In this document: positions 26,492 to 33,604 of the stretch, one piece after another | Layout of the letters: every line of letters starts with the position of its first letter | Position numbering within the stretch: the first letter of the stretch is position 1 | Source: Tardiphaga robiniae | GTDB lineage: Bacteria > Pseudomonadota > Alphaproteobacteria > Rhizobiales > Xanthobacteraceae | Reading direction: 5' to 3' | NCBI RefSeq assembly: GCF_013359755.1 | Contig: NZ_JABMCJ010000093.1 | Coordinates: 124,001 to 188,000, forward strand | DNA: 64,000 nt | Program-made: the position numbers and the translations under genes | Notes under the pieces: model-generated | The model's input: only the letters and a program-made list of their open reading frames with translations | Database searches by the model: none | What the model was told of the DNA's origin: nothing

Positions 26492-27234
26492 GGGACATCC
26501 TGTCGAAAGGCCAAGTACGCTTCCAGCGCCTTAGCAGGAGTAACGCGGGCGTAAGCTGTGGGCACAAAGTGAGACGCCAAACCGAGGTTCGCCATCAGCA
26601 AACAAGAATCTCGTATTGCCGCTTTCACCGTTGATTCTCCAAACACCAACGAACTAGAAAAGAATTCCCAGTGAACACCTTTCGATAAGGTCGAATATAG
26701 CTGGGAGCTTTGACCGCGAACCTTATCGATGAAAGTGTCCGCGTCCAACGATAGGATATCAGCTAAAGCAGCGTTGGTCGGTGCGTTAGAAACGAAATCC
26801 AACATTTCGTTTACGGCAGGTTTCCAATAAATGTGATCTACGTGAGATGAAAAAAGCGCTCGGCTTACTTTCTGAACGTCAGAATCTGGATTCCATAAAA
26901 TGGCCGAGTGTTTGTCAGGCATCACATCGCCCGTCCACGAAAAAGATGATTTAGCCCTATCACCGAGTCGGTATTCTGGCTGCGACTGGAATTCACTGAG
27001 ATACAAGATCCGGAAAGAGTCGAGGCGCCCGAGTAGAGCAGCACATCCGTTTTCGAGGATCACTCTTGCGCAGAACGGGCCAAAAGTGCGGGTATCTTCG
27101 CTAAAGTCGCTTTGGAGATAGCCAACGGCACGGCCGGTAAAGGAGTCAATTGATTTTGAAAGCTGGTTTAGAGCGATTTTAGCCAAGCCCTCGGCAGGCG
27201 CATCCCCGCACAACAGCGTATCTAACCCGGACAT
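26488..27234 (-). CDS. Unknown protein coupled to the ATPase (first gene of the operon)
   Basis: 248 residues, soluble. No catalytic motif is obvious. The C-terminal half has QLYSTLSKGVHWEFFSSSLVFGESTVKAAIRDSCLLMANLGLASHF, a helical pattern with the K-G/x-V-H-x-E/F signature seen in some HEPN-like and related helical domains. The N-terminus (residues 1-40) is also helical. It overlaps the ATPase gene by four bases (ATGA), which implies a stoichiometric partner. A HEPN-like RNase role is only a guess. The start is the only ATG of the frame's beginning and no upstream gene is near. Confidence 0.75.
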   Translation of the reverse strand: MSGLDTLLCGDAPAEGLAKIALNQLSKSIDSFTGRAVGYLQSDFSEDTRTFGPFCARVILENGCAALLGRLDSFRILYLSEFQSQPEYRLGDRAKSSFSWTGDVMPDKHSAILWNPDSDVQKVSRALFSSHVDHIYWKPAVNEMLDFVSNAPTNAALADILSLDADTFIDKVRGQSSQLYSTLSKGVHWEFFSSSLVFGESTVKAAIRDSCLLMANLGLASHFVPTAYARVTPAKALEAYLAFRQDVP

Positions 27235-27649
27235 TAAATGAGAATCCCATCAACCCTAACGTGCAAGTTAGTGGTGATCAGGAGGGATGTCCACACTGAT
27301 CGGATGGAGTTAACGCCGCATCTCTTTAGGCGTCCCCCGACGGTAAGGACTCGAAAGAAATCGCCAAGCAGGCACGAGACTGCGATCCCTTTCACGATTC
27401 TCGGAGTGCATCGACTGTTCGCTGAGTTGTCTGCGTGGTTTACTTGAGAGGAGGCGAGGGCAACTCATTCTGTCACTATAGGGGCATTTTACCCGAGCAA
27501 TAAATTGTTAGGGGGCAAAAATGTGAGAGGTGTCCTAAGGGCGGCTGCGCGACGATTTCCCCCGTAGCCCGCCGACGTGACAAGGCCGCGCATCGTTTTC
27601 TCTTCGGGGAGCAGCGTTCTCGGGAAGGCCCCTAGGATGATGTTTTTGA
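27235..27649. other. Intergenic stretch, no gene supported
   Basis: The gap separates the start of the ATPase operon from the 3' end of the serine recombinase. It must hold the operon promoter (reverse strand). A 69-codon forward frame and a 65-codon reverse frame exist but neither has a ribosome site or protein-like composition. I see no terminator hairpin. Confidence 0.5.
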
Positions 27650-28312
27650 TCAGGCTGCCCGTGATCTCTCTTCTCTCTGCTTCCATCGTTCCAGCCGCCG
27701 CTCGGCTTCGGCCGGGTCTTCCTTGATGCGCAACACCGTTTGGCGGCTGAGGCCACTCTCTCGCGATACGTTGGTGGTGTTAGTCTCGCGAGCGAGGAGG
27801 CTGATAACCAGGTCCAGTTGCTCGCGGGAGTAGCTCGGTTTCCGGCCGAGGTAGGCGTCCGCATCCGCCGATGTTTTCGCGTGCTCGATGCCCGCCCGCT
27901 GGGCTTCCTTCTGGCTCTCGGCTTGCGCCTGCGATAGGGCGGACATGAAGGCAATCATCGAGTCCCTCACTGCCTGCTGCATTGGCTCCGTGGTGGCGCC
28001 GTCGAAGGTCAGACCGTTGATGACCGTGCGGATGATCACGCCTCGACGCATGAACTCGCGGATGGTGTCGCTGACATCGGCATAGTTACGTCCGAGCCGG
28101 TCCACCCAGCGCACCACCAGCGTGTCACCCTTCCGTAAGATATCCCACAGTCGCCGGCCCTCGGGGCGTTCGGCCAATCGTGTGGACACGCCTGAGACAC
28201 CGTGATCAGCGATCACCTCGTCAATGATGTAGCCGGCCGCTCTGGCCTGCGTGAGCTGGTGAGCAATGGTCTGCTCAGCGGTCGAAACCCGCGCGTAGAG
28301 AACTGTCGTCAT
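27650..28312 (-). CDS. Serine recombinase (resolvase/invertase family)
   Basis: 220 residues. The catalytic domain starts VLYARVSTAEQT with nucleophile Ser10, then the conserved GVSG, R-P-E-G-R, and DTLVVRWVDRLGRNYADV..TI. The long E helix is followed by a C-terminal HTH (SREQLDLVISLLARETNTTNVSRESGLSRQTVLRI). The size fits small resolvases and DNA invertases, which act on short crossover sites. Inverted TGTCCG words directly upstream may be its site. It could resolve or invert an island segment, or be a remnant of a Tn3-type transposon; no tnpA is present. Confidence 0.93.
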   Translation of the reverse strand: MTTVLYARVSTAEQTIAHQLTQARAAGYIIDEVIADHGVSGVSTRLAERPEGRRLWDILRKGDTLVVRWVDRLGRNYADVSDTIREFMRRGVIIRTVINGLTFDGATTEPMQQAVRDSMIAFMSALSQAQAESQKEAQRAGIEHAKTSADADAYLGRKPSYSREQLDLVISLLARETNTTNVSRESGLSRQTVLRIKEDPAEAERRLERWKQREERSRAA

Positions 28313-28318
28313 CGATCC

Positions 28319-28383
28319 CTGTCCGTATAGGTGGCGACCGAATAATATGTGTCCGCATGACCGAAATCAAGTTATACGGACAG
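28319..28383. promoter_or_regulatory. Candidate res/operator site of the serine recombinase
   Basis: CTGTCCGTATA at 28319-28329 and its exact reverse complement TATACGGACAG at 28373-28383, with a further TGTCCGCAT at 28350-28358 between them. A related TCGGACA occurs at 28426-28432. The set begins seven bases upstream of the recombinase start codon. Short inverted sites containing TGTC next to tnpR are typical of resolvase binding. The role is inferred. Confidence 0.5.
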
Positions 28384-28658
28384 TGTTTCATGGCCAATTT
28401 CCAGTGACCGTTTAGGCATACTCTTTCGGACATTCTCCGGAGTGGGGAACGGTTGCGCCTGTTCACAAGGATTGAGGCGGTGATCTGCCAAGTGCAACAA
28501 AATCAACGCGCTAAATGCCCCATCAAGATGGCTAAATATTGAGATATTACAGCGACTTAGAATAGGTCGCCATATATGAAGAAATAAAGGCGCCCTGCAG
28601 CCGCATCTTCATTGAGCTACTTCCAGCCACCAACCTGAGCAACAAGGAGTGCCACGCA
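28384..28658. other. Intergenic stretch upstream of the recombinase, no gene seen
   Basis: Together with the res-like site it makes up a 346-bp gap between the recombinase and the gene at 28659. It ends in AAGGAG, the ribosome site of the next gene. No RNA gene recognised. Confidence 0.45.
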
Positions 28659-29339
28659 ATGGCCATCCAATATACCGACGCGACTGTACTGTTCCACCGC
28701 ATCCTTCGCATCCAGGCCACGACGCCCCATTCACGGTCGACACGCAGTGATATCAAGGAGCTGTGCCGTCTCGCTTTGAGAGTTTGCCCCGACAGTCTGC
28801 TCAGCGCCGCTCCCTCAAGAAACGGCTCATGCGTTGCCTTCAAAGTGCGGCACGGGAAACATGGCAAGTCGCAACATCGCCACGCACGCTTGATCGGCAC
28901 TTTGGATTTCTGTTGGCTGGTTTTGATGTTGATAGCAGGTTGCCGCCTGGTGTCAGTTCCGGCCGGTGTGCCGCCCTTTTCATATCTCCGAGTAGAGCAT
29001 CCCGAAGATATGTCACCGAACATGCGCATTCGGCTGGGCCGCATCATCATGGACGCGCCGGCAAACCAGCAAGTCGCATTCAAGGGGCGAGGGACGTTCC
29101 GTTCGCTTTTGCGCTCCAATCAGATGCTCCGCGCGCCCTCGCGAAAGAGTAACGCTAAACCGAAGCTTGGTCGGGCCGAAGCATTGGAGTTGACCCGGCA
29201 GCTCTACACGGGCGGGGAGAGGCCCCCCATCGAAGACGTGCACGCTGGCGACTTCGTTGCGGCAGTACGGAATATGCTCGCGGTTGCTGATAGGTTCGAC
29301 GGTGGACCGAAGCTCTATCCGACAGAATTGGCCGAATAG
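28659..29339 (+). CDS. Hypothetical protein of the island
   Basis: 226 residues with AAGGAG nine bases before the ATG. The C-terminal 70 residues (KLGRAEALELTRQLYTGGERPP..., DFVAAVRNMLAVADRFDGG) look like real protein. The middle contains an odd hydrophobic stretch (LDFCWLVLMLIAGCRLVSV) and Arg/His-rich runs, so a frameshift or a wrong frame there is possible. A reverse-strand frame of similar length overlaps it. No family is recognised. Confidence 0.4.
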   Translation: MAIQYTDATVLFHRILRIQATTPHSRSTRSDIKELCRLALRVCPDSLLSAAPSRNGSCVAFKVRHGKHGKSQHRHARLIGTLDFCWLVLMLIAGCRLVSVPAGVPPFSYLRVEHPEDMSPNMRIRLGRIIMDAPANQQVAFKGRGTFRSLLRSNQMLRAPSRKSNAKPKLGRAEALELTRQLYTGGERPPIEDVHAGDFVAAVRNMLAVADRFDGGPKLYPTELAE

Positions 29340-29528
29340 TGTGACTACCGCCATCCCGACTGCGCCGGCCACATAGTTTCTTGGCACTCAGGGTGGTCGC
29401 TTTGGAAAGGCCTGTGGCTCCGGCGGTGTTCCTTCAAAGTTTTCGAGAATGACCACCGGAGTTCGCTGGGATTGACGACGCGTCGCGTGAGACGGAGGGC
29501 GATCCGCTTGTGCCTTTCGTTCAGGCGG

Positions 29529-29891
29529 TCATTTCATAGAGACACGGACGTCCTCGCGCTCTCTCGGCAAGCGATCTTCCGTAGCCGCGTACGCTGCATT
29601 CTCTTCCGCAATCCTTCGGGCCTTCCATTCTTCGACGGACACCCATACTCCGGCAGCCTTCTTAGCCTTTACCCACTTGAGCCGGCCGTCGTGCTTCGAC
29701 ACATGCCGACGCTCTTCTGACCAGCGATCACGCCGCCGCTTCCGCTCTTTGCGTCGAGCACGGGCCTTCGCCTTCTTCGGGTCCAGCAACGGAGGCAGGC
29801 CATCAGCTTTCCGCTTGATGTTTTCTTTGCGTCGCTCGCGCTTCGCGATGACTTCGCGCCGCTCCTCCAGGGTGATGCTGCTCTTCTCCAT
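29529..29891 (-). CDS. Highly charged, basic helical protein
   Basis: 120 residues from ATG 29891. It is almost wholly Lys/Arg/Glu-rich (ERREVIAKRERRKENIKRK, KARARRKERKRRRDRW) and predicted to form one or two long helices, with WVKAKKAAGVWVSVEEWKARR near the end. Such composition suggests nucleic-acid binding, but also allows a shadow frame. The start is only 17 bp from the divergent start at 29909, so each promoter must lie within the other gene. The frame is open further upstream. Confidence 0.45.
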   Translation of the reverse strand: MEKSSITLEERREVIAKRERRKENIKRKADGLPPLLDPKKAKARARRKERKRRRDRWSEERRHVSKHDGRLKWVKAKKAAGVWVSVEEWKARRIAEENAAYAATEDRLPREREDVRVSMK

Positions 29892-29908
29892 AACGGAACA
29901 ACATATCC

Positions 29909-30670
29909 ATGAAACACAGAAAACAAAGACCCTCTTTCGCTTCGCGTTTGTCGTTGGCGGAGGGGCTGCCGAAGTGCGTAATCCCCGGATGCGGGAAGCC
30001 CACACTCGTCGCCAGCAGAAAGGGACTGGCCGCGTTTCACTGCCAAGCGCACGTCCAACATATGGCCCGGCATGGAAGCCACTGGCACGGCTCGTACCGT
30101 GCAGGCGAGCTGAGGCCCTACCTGTCATCTGCGACATCTTATCTGCGTTGTCGCATGCAGACGGACGGCGCTGTGAAACAGTCCATTGAGGCGCTCACGT
30201 TGCTGCTTGCCGGTTCGCCCTACGAGATTGCAGCACGTCTACGCGGATTACCAGTCCGAACCCGCGCCGACATTGCTTTTGGTCGACTTCGACGAGCGGG
30301 CATAAAGCCGGAGCGTTTGCTGGCCATCTATCTTGCCATCGTTGCATTGATTGAAGAGGACCCCGGCGCGGTGCGAACAAAAGAGTTCCGATTGGTTCAG
30401 GTAGCGAAAGCGGCTCATCGATTGGCGTCCGGCTATCACCGGATCTGGGAATCCGAGGACTGGCAGGGACGGCGATCAAGGATCGAGCTGCATAAGTTTG
30501 CGCGAAGCTCCGGGCAAATCCTACGGCGAATTGGAGCGATGATCGAGGAGCGGTCTGAGTTTGCCGTCGAGAGACACCTTGCGGGCGTGCTCGCTTTCAA
30601 GCGCAAGCGATATGGTCCGCACCCTGCGCTGCCCGAGGCCAAGCCTCTGTGCAATAAATTGGAAGGTTAA
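29909..30670 (+). CDS. Island protein with N-terminal zinc-finger-like motif
   Basis: 253 residues. The N-terminal 60 contain CVIPGCGKPTLVASRKGLAAFHCQAHVQHMARHG, a C-x4-C...C-x2-H arrangement suited to zinc, then GSYRAGELRPYL. The remainder is helical and basic (RIGAMIEERSEFAVERHLAG). I know this layout from mobile elements of Rhizobiales, where it precedes the same polymerase-like gene, but no function is assigned. It ends four bases before the TTG start of the polymerase-like gene, so the two form an operon. Confidence 0.7.
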   Translation: MKHRKQRPSFASRLSLAEGLPKCVIPGCGKPTLVASRKGLAAFHCQAHVQHMARHGSHWHGSYRAGELRPYLSSATSYLRCRMQTDGAVKQSIEALTLLLAGSPYEIAARLRGLPVRTRADIAFGRLRRAGIKPERLLAIYLAIVALIEEDPGAVRTKEFRLVQVAKAAHRLASGYHRIWESEDWQGRRSRIELHKFARSSGQILRRIGAMIEERSEFAVERHLAGVLAFKRKRYGPHPALPEAKPLCNKLEG

Positions 30671-30674
30671 TAAC

Positions 30675-32042
30675 TTGCGAGAGATCAGGTCCCACTGCGG
30701 CGGTGCGTCAATATTGGATGACGAGCTGGGTCACTTTGAGCATAGTCCTCGATCGGAAATCACCAAGCCTTATCGTTTCGAAGTGCGTTGGCGGGCAGTC
30801 GATGAAGACTTGCGACGCTATGTTAACGAGCTTCGGATCAAACTGGGGCAACACGAGCAACGGAAGCGAGCGAGACGCGCGAGCGATCTGGCGAAGTTCG
30901 ACCGGGTCATAGAAGTGCTTTGCTGCAACGTTGTAGCAGTCAGGCTTGCCGGACTGGCTCCTCGATCCTTCGCGATACTGAGGGCGAATTACGCTTCCAG
31001 TGTCTCTCCGATATACGGCGCCCACTTTCGACAGGTTGTGATGTTGATGGAGGAAATGGGACTCATCACACAGCGGAGAGGAAGCCGGCATTCCAAGCGC
31101 GACCGTTTCCCTTCCACCATCACTCCCTCGGCCGATTTTTTGACGTGGCTGCCGGCCATTGAAGGCTGGGAGGCGCTACGCCTTGAGAATGGTCCCGCCA
31201 TCGTTCTCAACAAAGGCGAAGACGCTGAGCGAGAGCTGCCGGAACTTGATTATGAATGGTTTGCACGCGCGGAAAAGGAGGTGGCTACCATCAATGCGAG
31301 CATTAGAGACATGCCACTTGGTGATTACCCTGACGAGTTAGCCCACGTCGCAGCGATGCATCGTGCCCTATCTGACATAGTCAGGACGCCGCTTCATCGC
31401 TCAGTATGGCGAGCCTTCAAACCGGACTACGAGCAGGGAGGTCGACTATACGGAGGATACTGGGAAACGATGCCTCGGGCCGAAAGATTCCGCTTGCTTC
31501 GGATCGAAGGGGCTCAAGTTGTAAATGTTGATTATGGCCAGCTTTTTCTCCGGTTGGCTTACGCAAGCATGCGGGCTTTACCGCCAGATGGCGATCTATA
31601 TGACCTGACTGGCCGGGATCATTTGCGGCCCGACTGGCCGCGACTACGCGAAGGGCGGAAGCGGCTCGTCAACGCAATCATTGCTTCGAAGAAAATATTG
31701 AAGCATTGGCCCGGTGACACTCCTTCCGAATGCAGCGCCGTGCGGCGTATGTTTCCCGAGGGAACCAAGCCGATTGACGAGGATCGTGCCATCAAGGCGC
31801 GGCATCATGCCATCGCGGAGGAGTGGCTAGGCCGGAGTCGCATAGGCGAGCTGATGCGCCGGGAATCTGACCTCTTGGTGGCGGTGCTTTTGCGGTTGAT
31901 CGGCATGGGCGTCACAGCGTTGCCTCTCCACGATTCCGTGATCGTCGCTCAGCGCCACGGCGGGACCGCAAAGCTGGTGATGGAGGAGGAGGCCTTGCGG
32001 CTGATTGGCGTGCTCATCCCCGTGAAGATCGACACTGGATAG
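30675..32042 (+). CDS. Divergent family-A DNA-polymerase-like protein (mobile-element replicase candidate)
   Basis: 455 residues from TTG 30675, chosen because GGAAGG lies eight bases upstream; the longer frame from 30561 runs inside the previous gene. VNVDYGQLFLRLAYA (Asp286) resembles Pol I motif A (DYSQIELR), RKRLVNAIIASKK recalls the O-helix motif B, and PLHDSVIV (Asp420) motif C, with the following Glu replaced by Ser. GGRLYGGYWETM precedes motif A. No 3'-5' exonuclease domain is visible. It may replicate or repair the island; activity is unproven because motif C is altered. Confidence 0.65.
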   Translation: MREIRSHCGGASILDDELGHFEHSPRSEITKPYRFEVRWRAVDEDLRRYVNELRIKLGQHEQRKRARRASDLAKFDRVIEVLCCNVVAVRLAGLAPRSFAILRANYASSVSPIYGAHFRQVVMLMEEMGLITQRRGSRHSKRDRFPSTITPSADFLTWLPAIEGWEALRLENGPAIVLNKGEDAERELPELDYEWFARAEKEVATINASIRDMPLGDYPDELAHVAAMHRALSDIVRTPLHRSVWRAFKPDYEQGGRLYGGYWETMPRAERFRLLRIEGAQVVNVDYGQLFLRLAYASMRALPPDGDLYDLTGRDHLRPDWPRLREGRKRLVNAIIASKKILKHWPGDTPSECSAVRRMFPEGTKPIDEDRAIKARHHAIAEEWLGRSRIGELMRRESDLLVAVLLRLIGMGVTALPLHDSVIVAQRHGGTAKLVMEEEALRLIGVLIPVKIDTG

Positions 32043-32564
32043 CTACTGGATGGCTCAGCGGAGTCCGTACAGGCGTTTTGACTGGCGGGCGAGGATGGGC
32101 ACACGCAAGGGGCGGCCGATGAGGGGGGCCTTTCTGGCGGCCCAGTAGCGCGGAGCATAGTCTGGGCGGACGATCAAGGGGCGTGAGCTTACGCTTCCAC
32201 TTATGCCTCTCTGCGCTTCTCCCTGCTGCCTCTGAGTGAAGAGCCCTAGCGCTGGATAGTCTATCGACCATCATCAACACCGAGGAATGCAGGGTATTAA
32301 TCCCTCCGCTATCACCGGCGACGCCTTGTAGGTCAAGTGAGACGACCCTTAAGTCTATCCTCAATGTGACCTAGGAGTGTCGTCATATACCGGCCAAGCT
32401 TCTTGACTCCCATGATGCCAACCATGGCGCCTTGATGACCAAGTATATGAATGGCGGGCGTCAGGTTACATCTTGGTAAAACATTTTGGAGCTTTGCTAA
32501 ATGGCTGTCTTGATGCTGAGGAGAGGGGAGGTGGAGCAACGAAAGCAACGTTCAAGTGGACCGG
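32043..32564. other. Convergent intergenic stretch, no gene supported
   Basis: It separates the ends of the polymerase-like gene and the reverse gene at 32565. A 71-codon reverse frame (32333-32548) and a 116-codon reverse frame (32014-32364) exist, the former with somewhat protein-like composition but without a ribosome site. I found no strong hairpin with a T-run. Confidence 0.45.
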
Positions 32565-33521
32565 CTAGTCCCCGGCGGGTGGGCGCTTCGGGATAAGACC
32601 TTTAAGGGCGGCCGCAACAGGCTTTCCGCCGACAAGCGCCGCCGACACTGCAATAGCCATTTGGCCGCCAGCGTTCGTCAGCGAGCAAATACCAACTGCG
32701 GTCGCGAACAAGCCGATATCGAAAGTCTTAGTTAGTACTTCAGCGTGCTTTTTAGTCCACCAAGATTGAATGCCGTCGGCGAACGTCGTGACGGACTTTA
32801 CAGCCGCGACCTCCTTCACTTTCCCCTTTTTGAAGGCATCCACCATCGCCTGGATATTTTCAAGCTGAGAGCGCATCTGCTCATACTCCGAGATATGCGC
32901 GTTTTGCTCCGCAATGGCTTCTGGCGAGTTCGGTCGGTGATCCTTAAGAGTTTCGATCTTGTCGTCGATTTGAAGAATAAGTCCGGCAACTGCAAGCCTA
33001 AGCTCCACCTCGTTGGCCTCAATTGCCTTACCAACCCTAGTTTTGGCTTTTCCCTTCGGTACCGAGGATCGGGGCGGTGCAAAAAGCTTGTAAAGCTCAT
33101 CGATATCCAGAACGCGGAAGTGGCGATCATTTTCTGGACGCTTCCGTAGCGACTCGCCTGTGTAGCCATAGCCGATGAGCCAGTATTCATCGAAATCGTG
33201 GAATGGTTGCTTACTCTGGCGGACGTAGTTCCTGAATTGCGAAAAGTGCTCCTGTATCTTTGCGGCCGTAATCTCCAGCACGATTTCGATGAGGAACCGT
33301 CGTTCTCGGCCAAGCTCAACCCGCGAAGCCAGCAAGTCACCTTTCGGGTTGCTGCGATATTGCCCTCGTTCGAGAACTCTCACATTTCCCGCTAGCAGAA
33401 TGTCTGTGACAATCCGTGCGAGTTCGGGGGCCGTAACTGCCTCTTGCTCGTGAATGCGTTCGAGGGACCGTTCGATTTCCCGCTGCGAAGGCTTTTTGAC
33501 CCTCGTTGGTTGTTTCGCCAT
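32565..33521 (-). CDS. Putative membrane-tethered effector: soluble N-domain, coiled coil, C-terminal membrane helices
   Basis: 318 residues. The N-terminal 140 include an alpha/beta pattern GRERRFLIEIVLEITAAKIQEHFSQFRNYVRQ and DEYWLIGYG, which may be a restriction-endonuclease-like fold. Residues 165-235 form a coiled coil (AEQNAHISEYEQMRSQLENIQ). Two hydrophobic segments (GLFATAVGICSL, MAIAVSAALVGG) lie at about 270-300. Sensor-plus-membrane layouts are common in abortive-infection effectors, but no family is recognised. It is transcribed alone between convergent and integrase genes. Confidence 0.65.
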   Translation of the reverse strand: MAKQPTRVKKPSQREIERSLERIHEQEAVTAPELARIVTDILLAGNVRVLERGQYRSNPKGDLLASRVELGRERRFLIEIVLEITAAKIQEHFSQFRNYVRQSKQPFHDFDEYWLIGYGYTGESLRKRPENDRHFRVLDIDELYKLFAPPRSSVPKGKAKTRVGKAIEANEVELRLAVAGLILQIDDKIETLKDHRPNSPEAIAEQNAHISEYEQMRSQLENIQAMVDAFKKGKVKEVAAVKSVTTFADGIQSWWTKKHAEVLTKTFDIGLFATAVGICSLTNAGGQMAIAVSAALVGGKPVAAALKGLIPKRPPAGD

Positions 33522-33604
33522 GCTATCCCCCGTTGCCTTTGATCTGTTTCACACGCAGTGAGGCTCGGAGCAAGACTATGGCGAAGATGGAATCGGCCGA
33601 TTTT

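Noticed and set aside
27650-28312. Tn3-family transposon remnant
   Set aside because: A resolvase is present, but no transposase fragment or 38-bp terminal inverted repeats were found around it.
28547-29119. 190-codon reverse frame against 28659-29339
   Set aside because: It could compete with the forward frame, but the forward one has an AAGGAG ribosome site; kept the forward frame at low confidence.
32333-32548. 71-codon reverse frame
   Set aside because: Reasonable composition but no ribosome site and no likeness to known proteins; left as intergenic.
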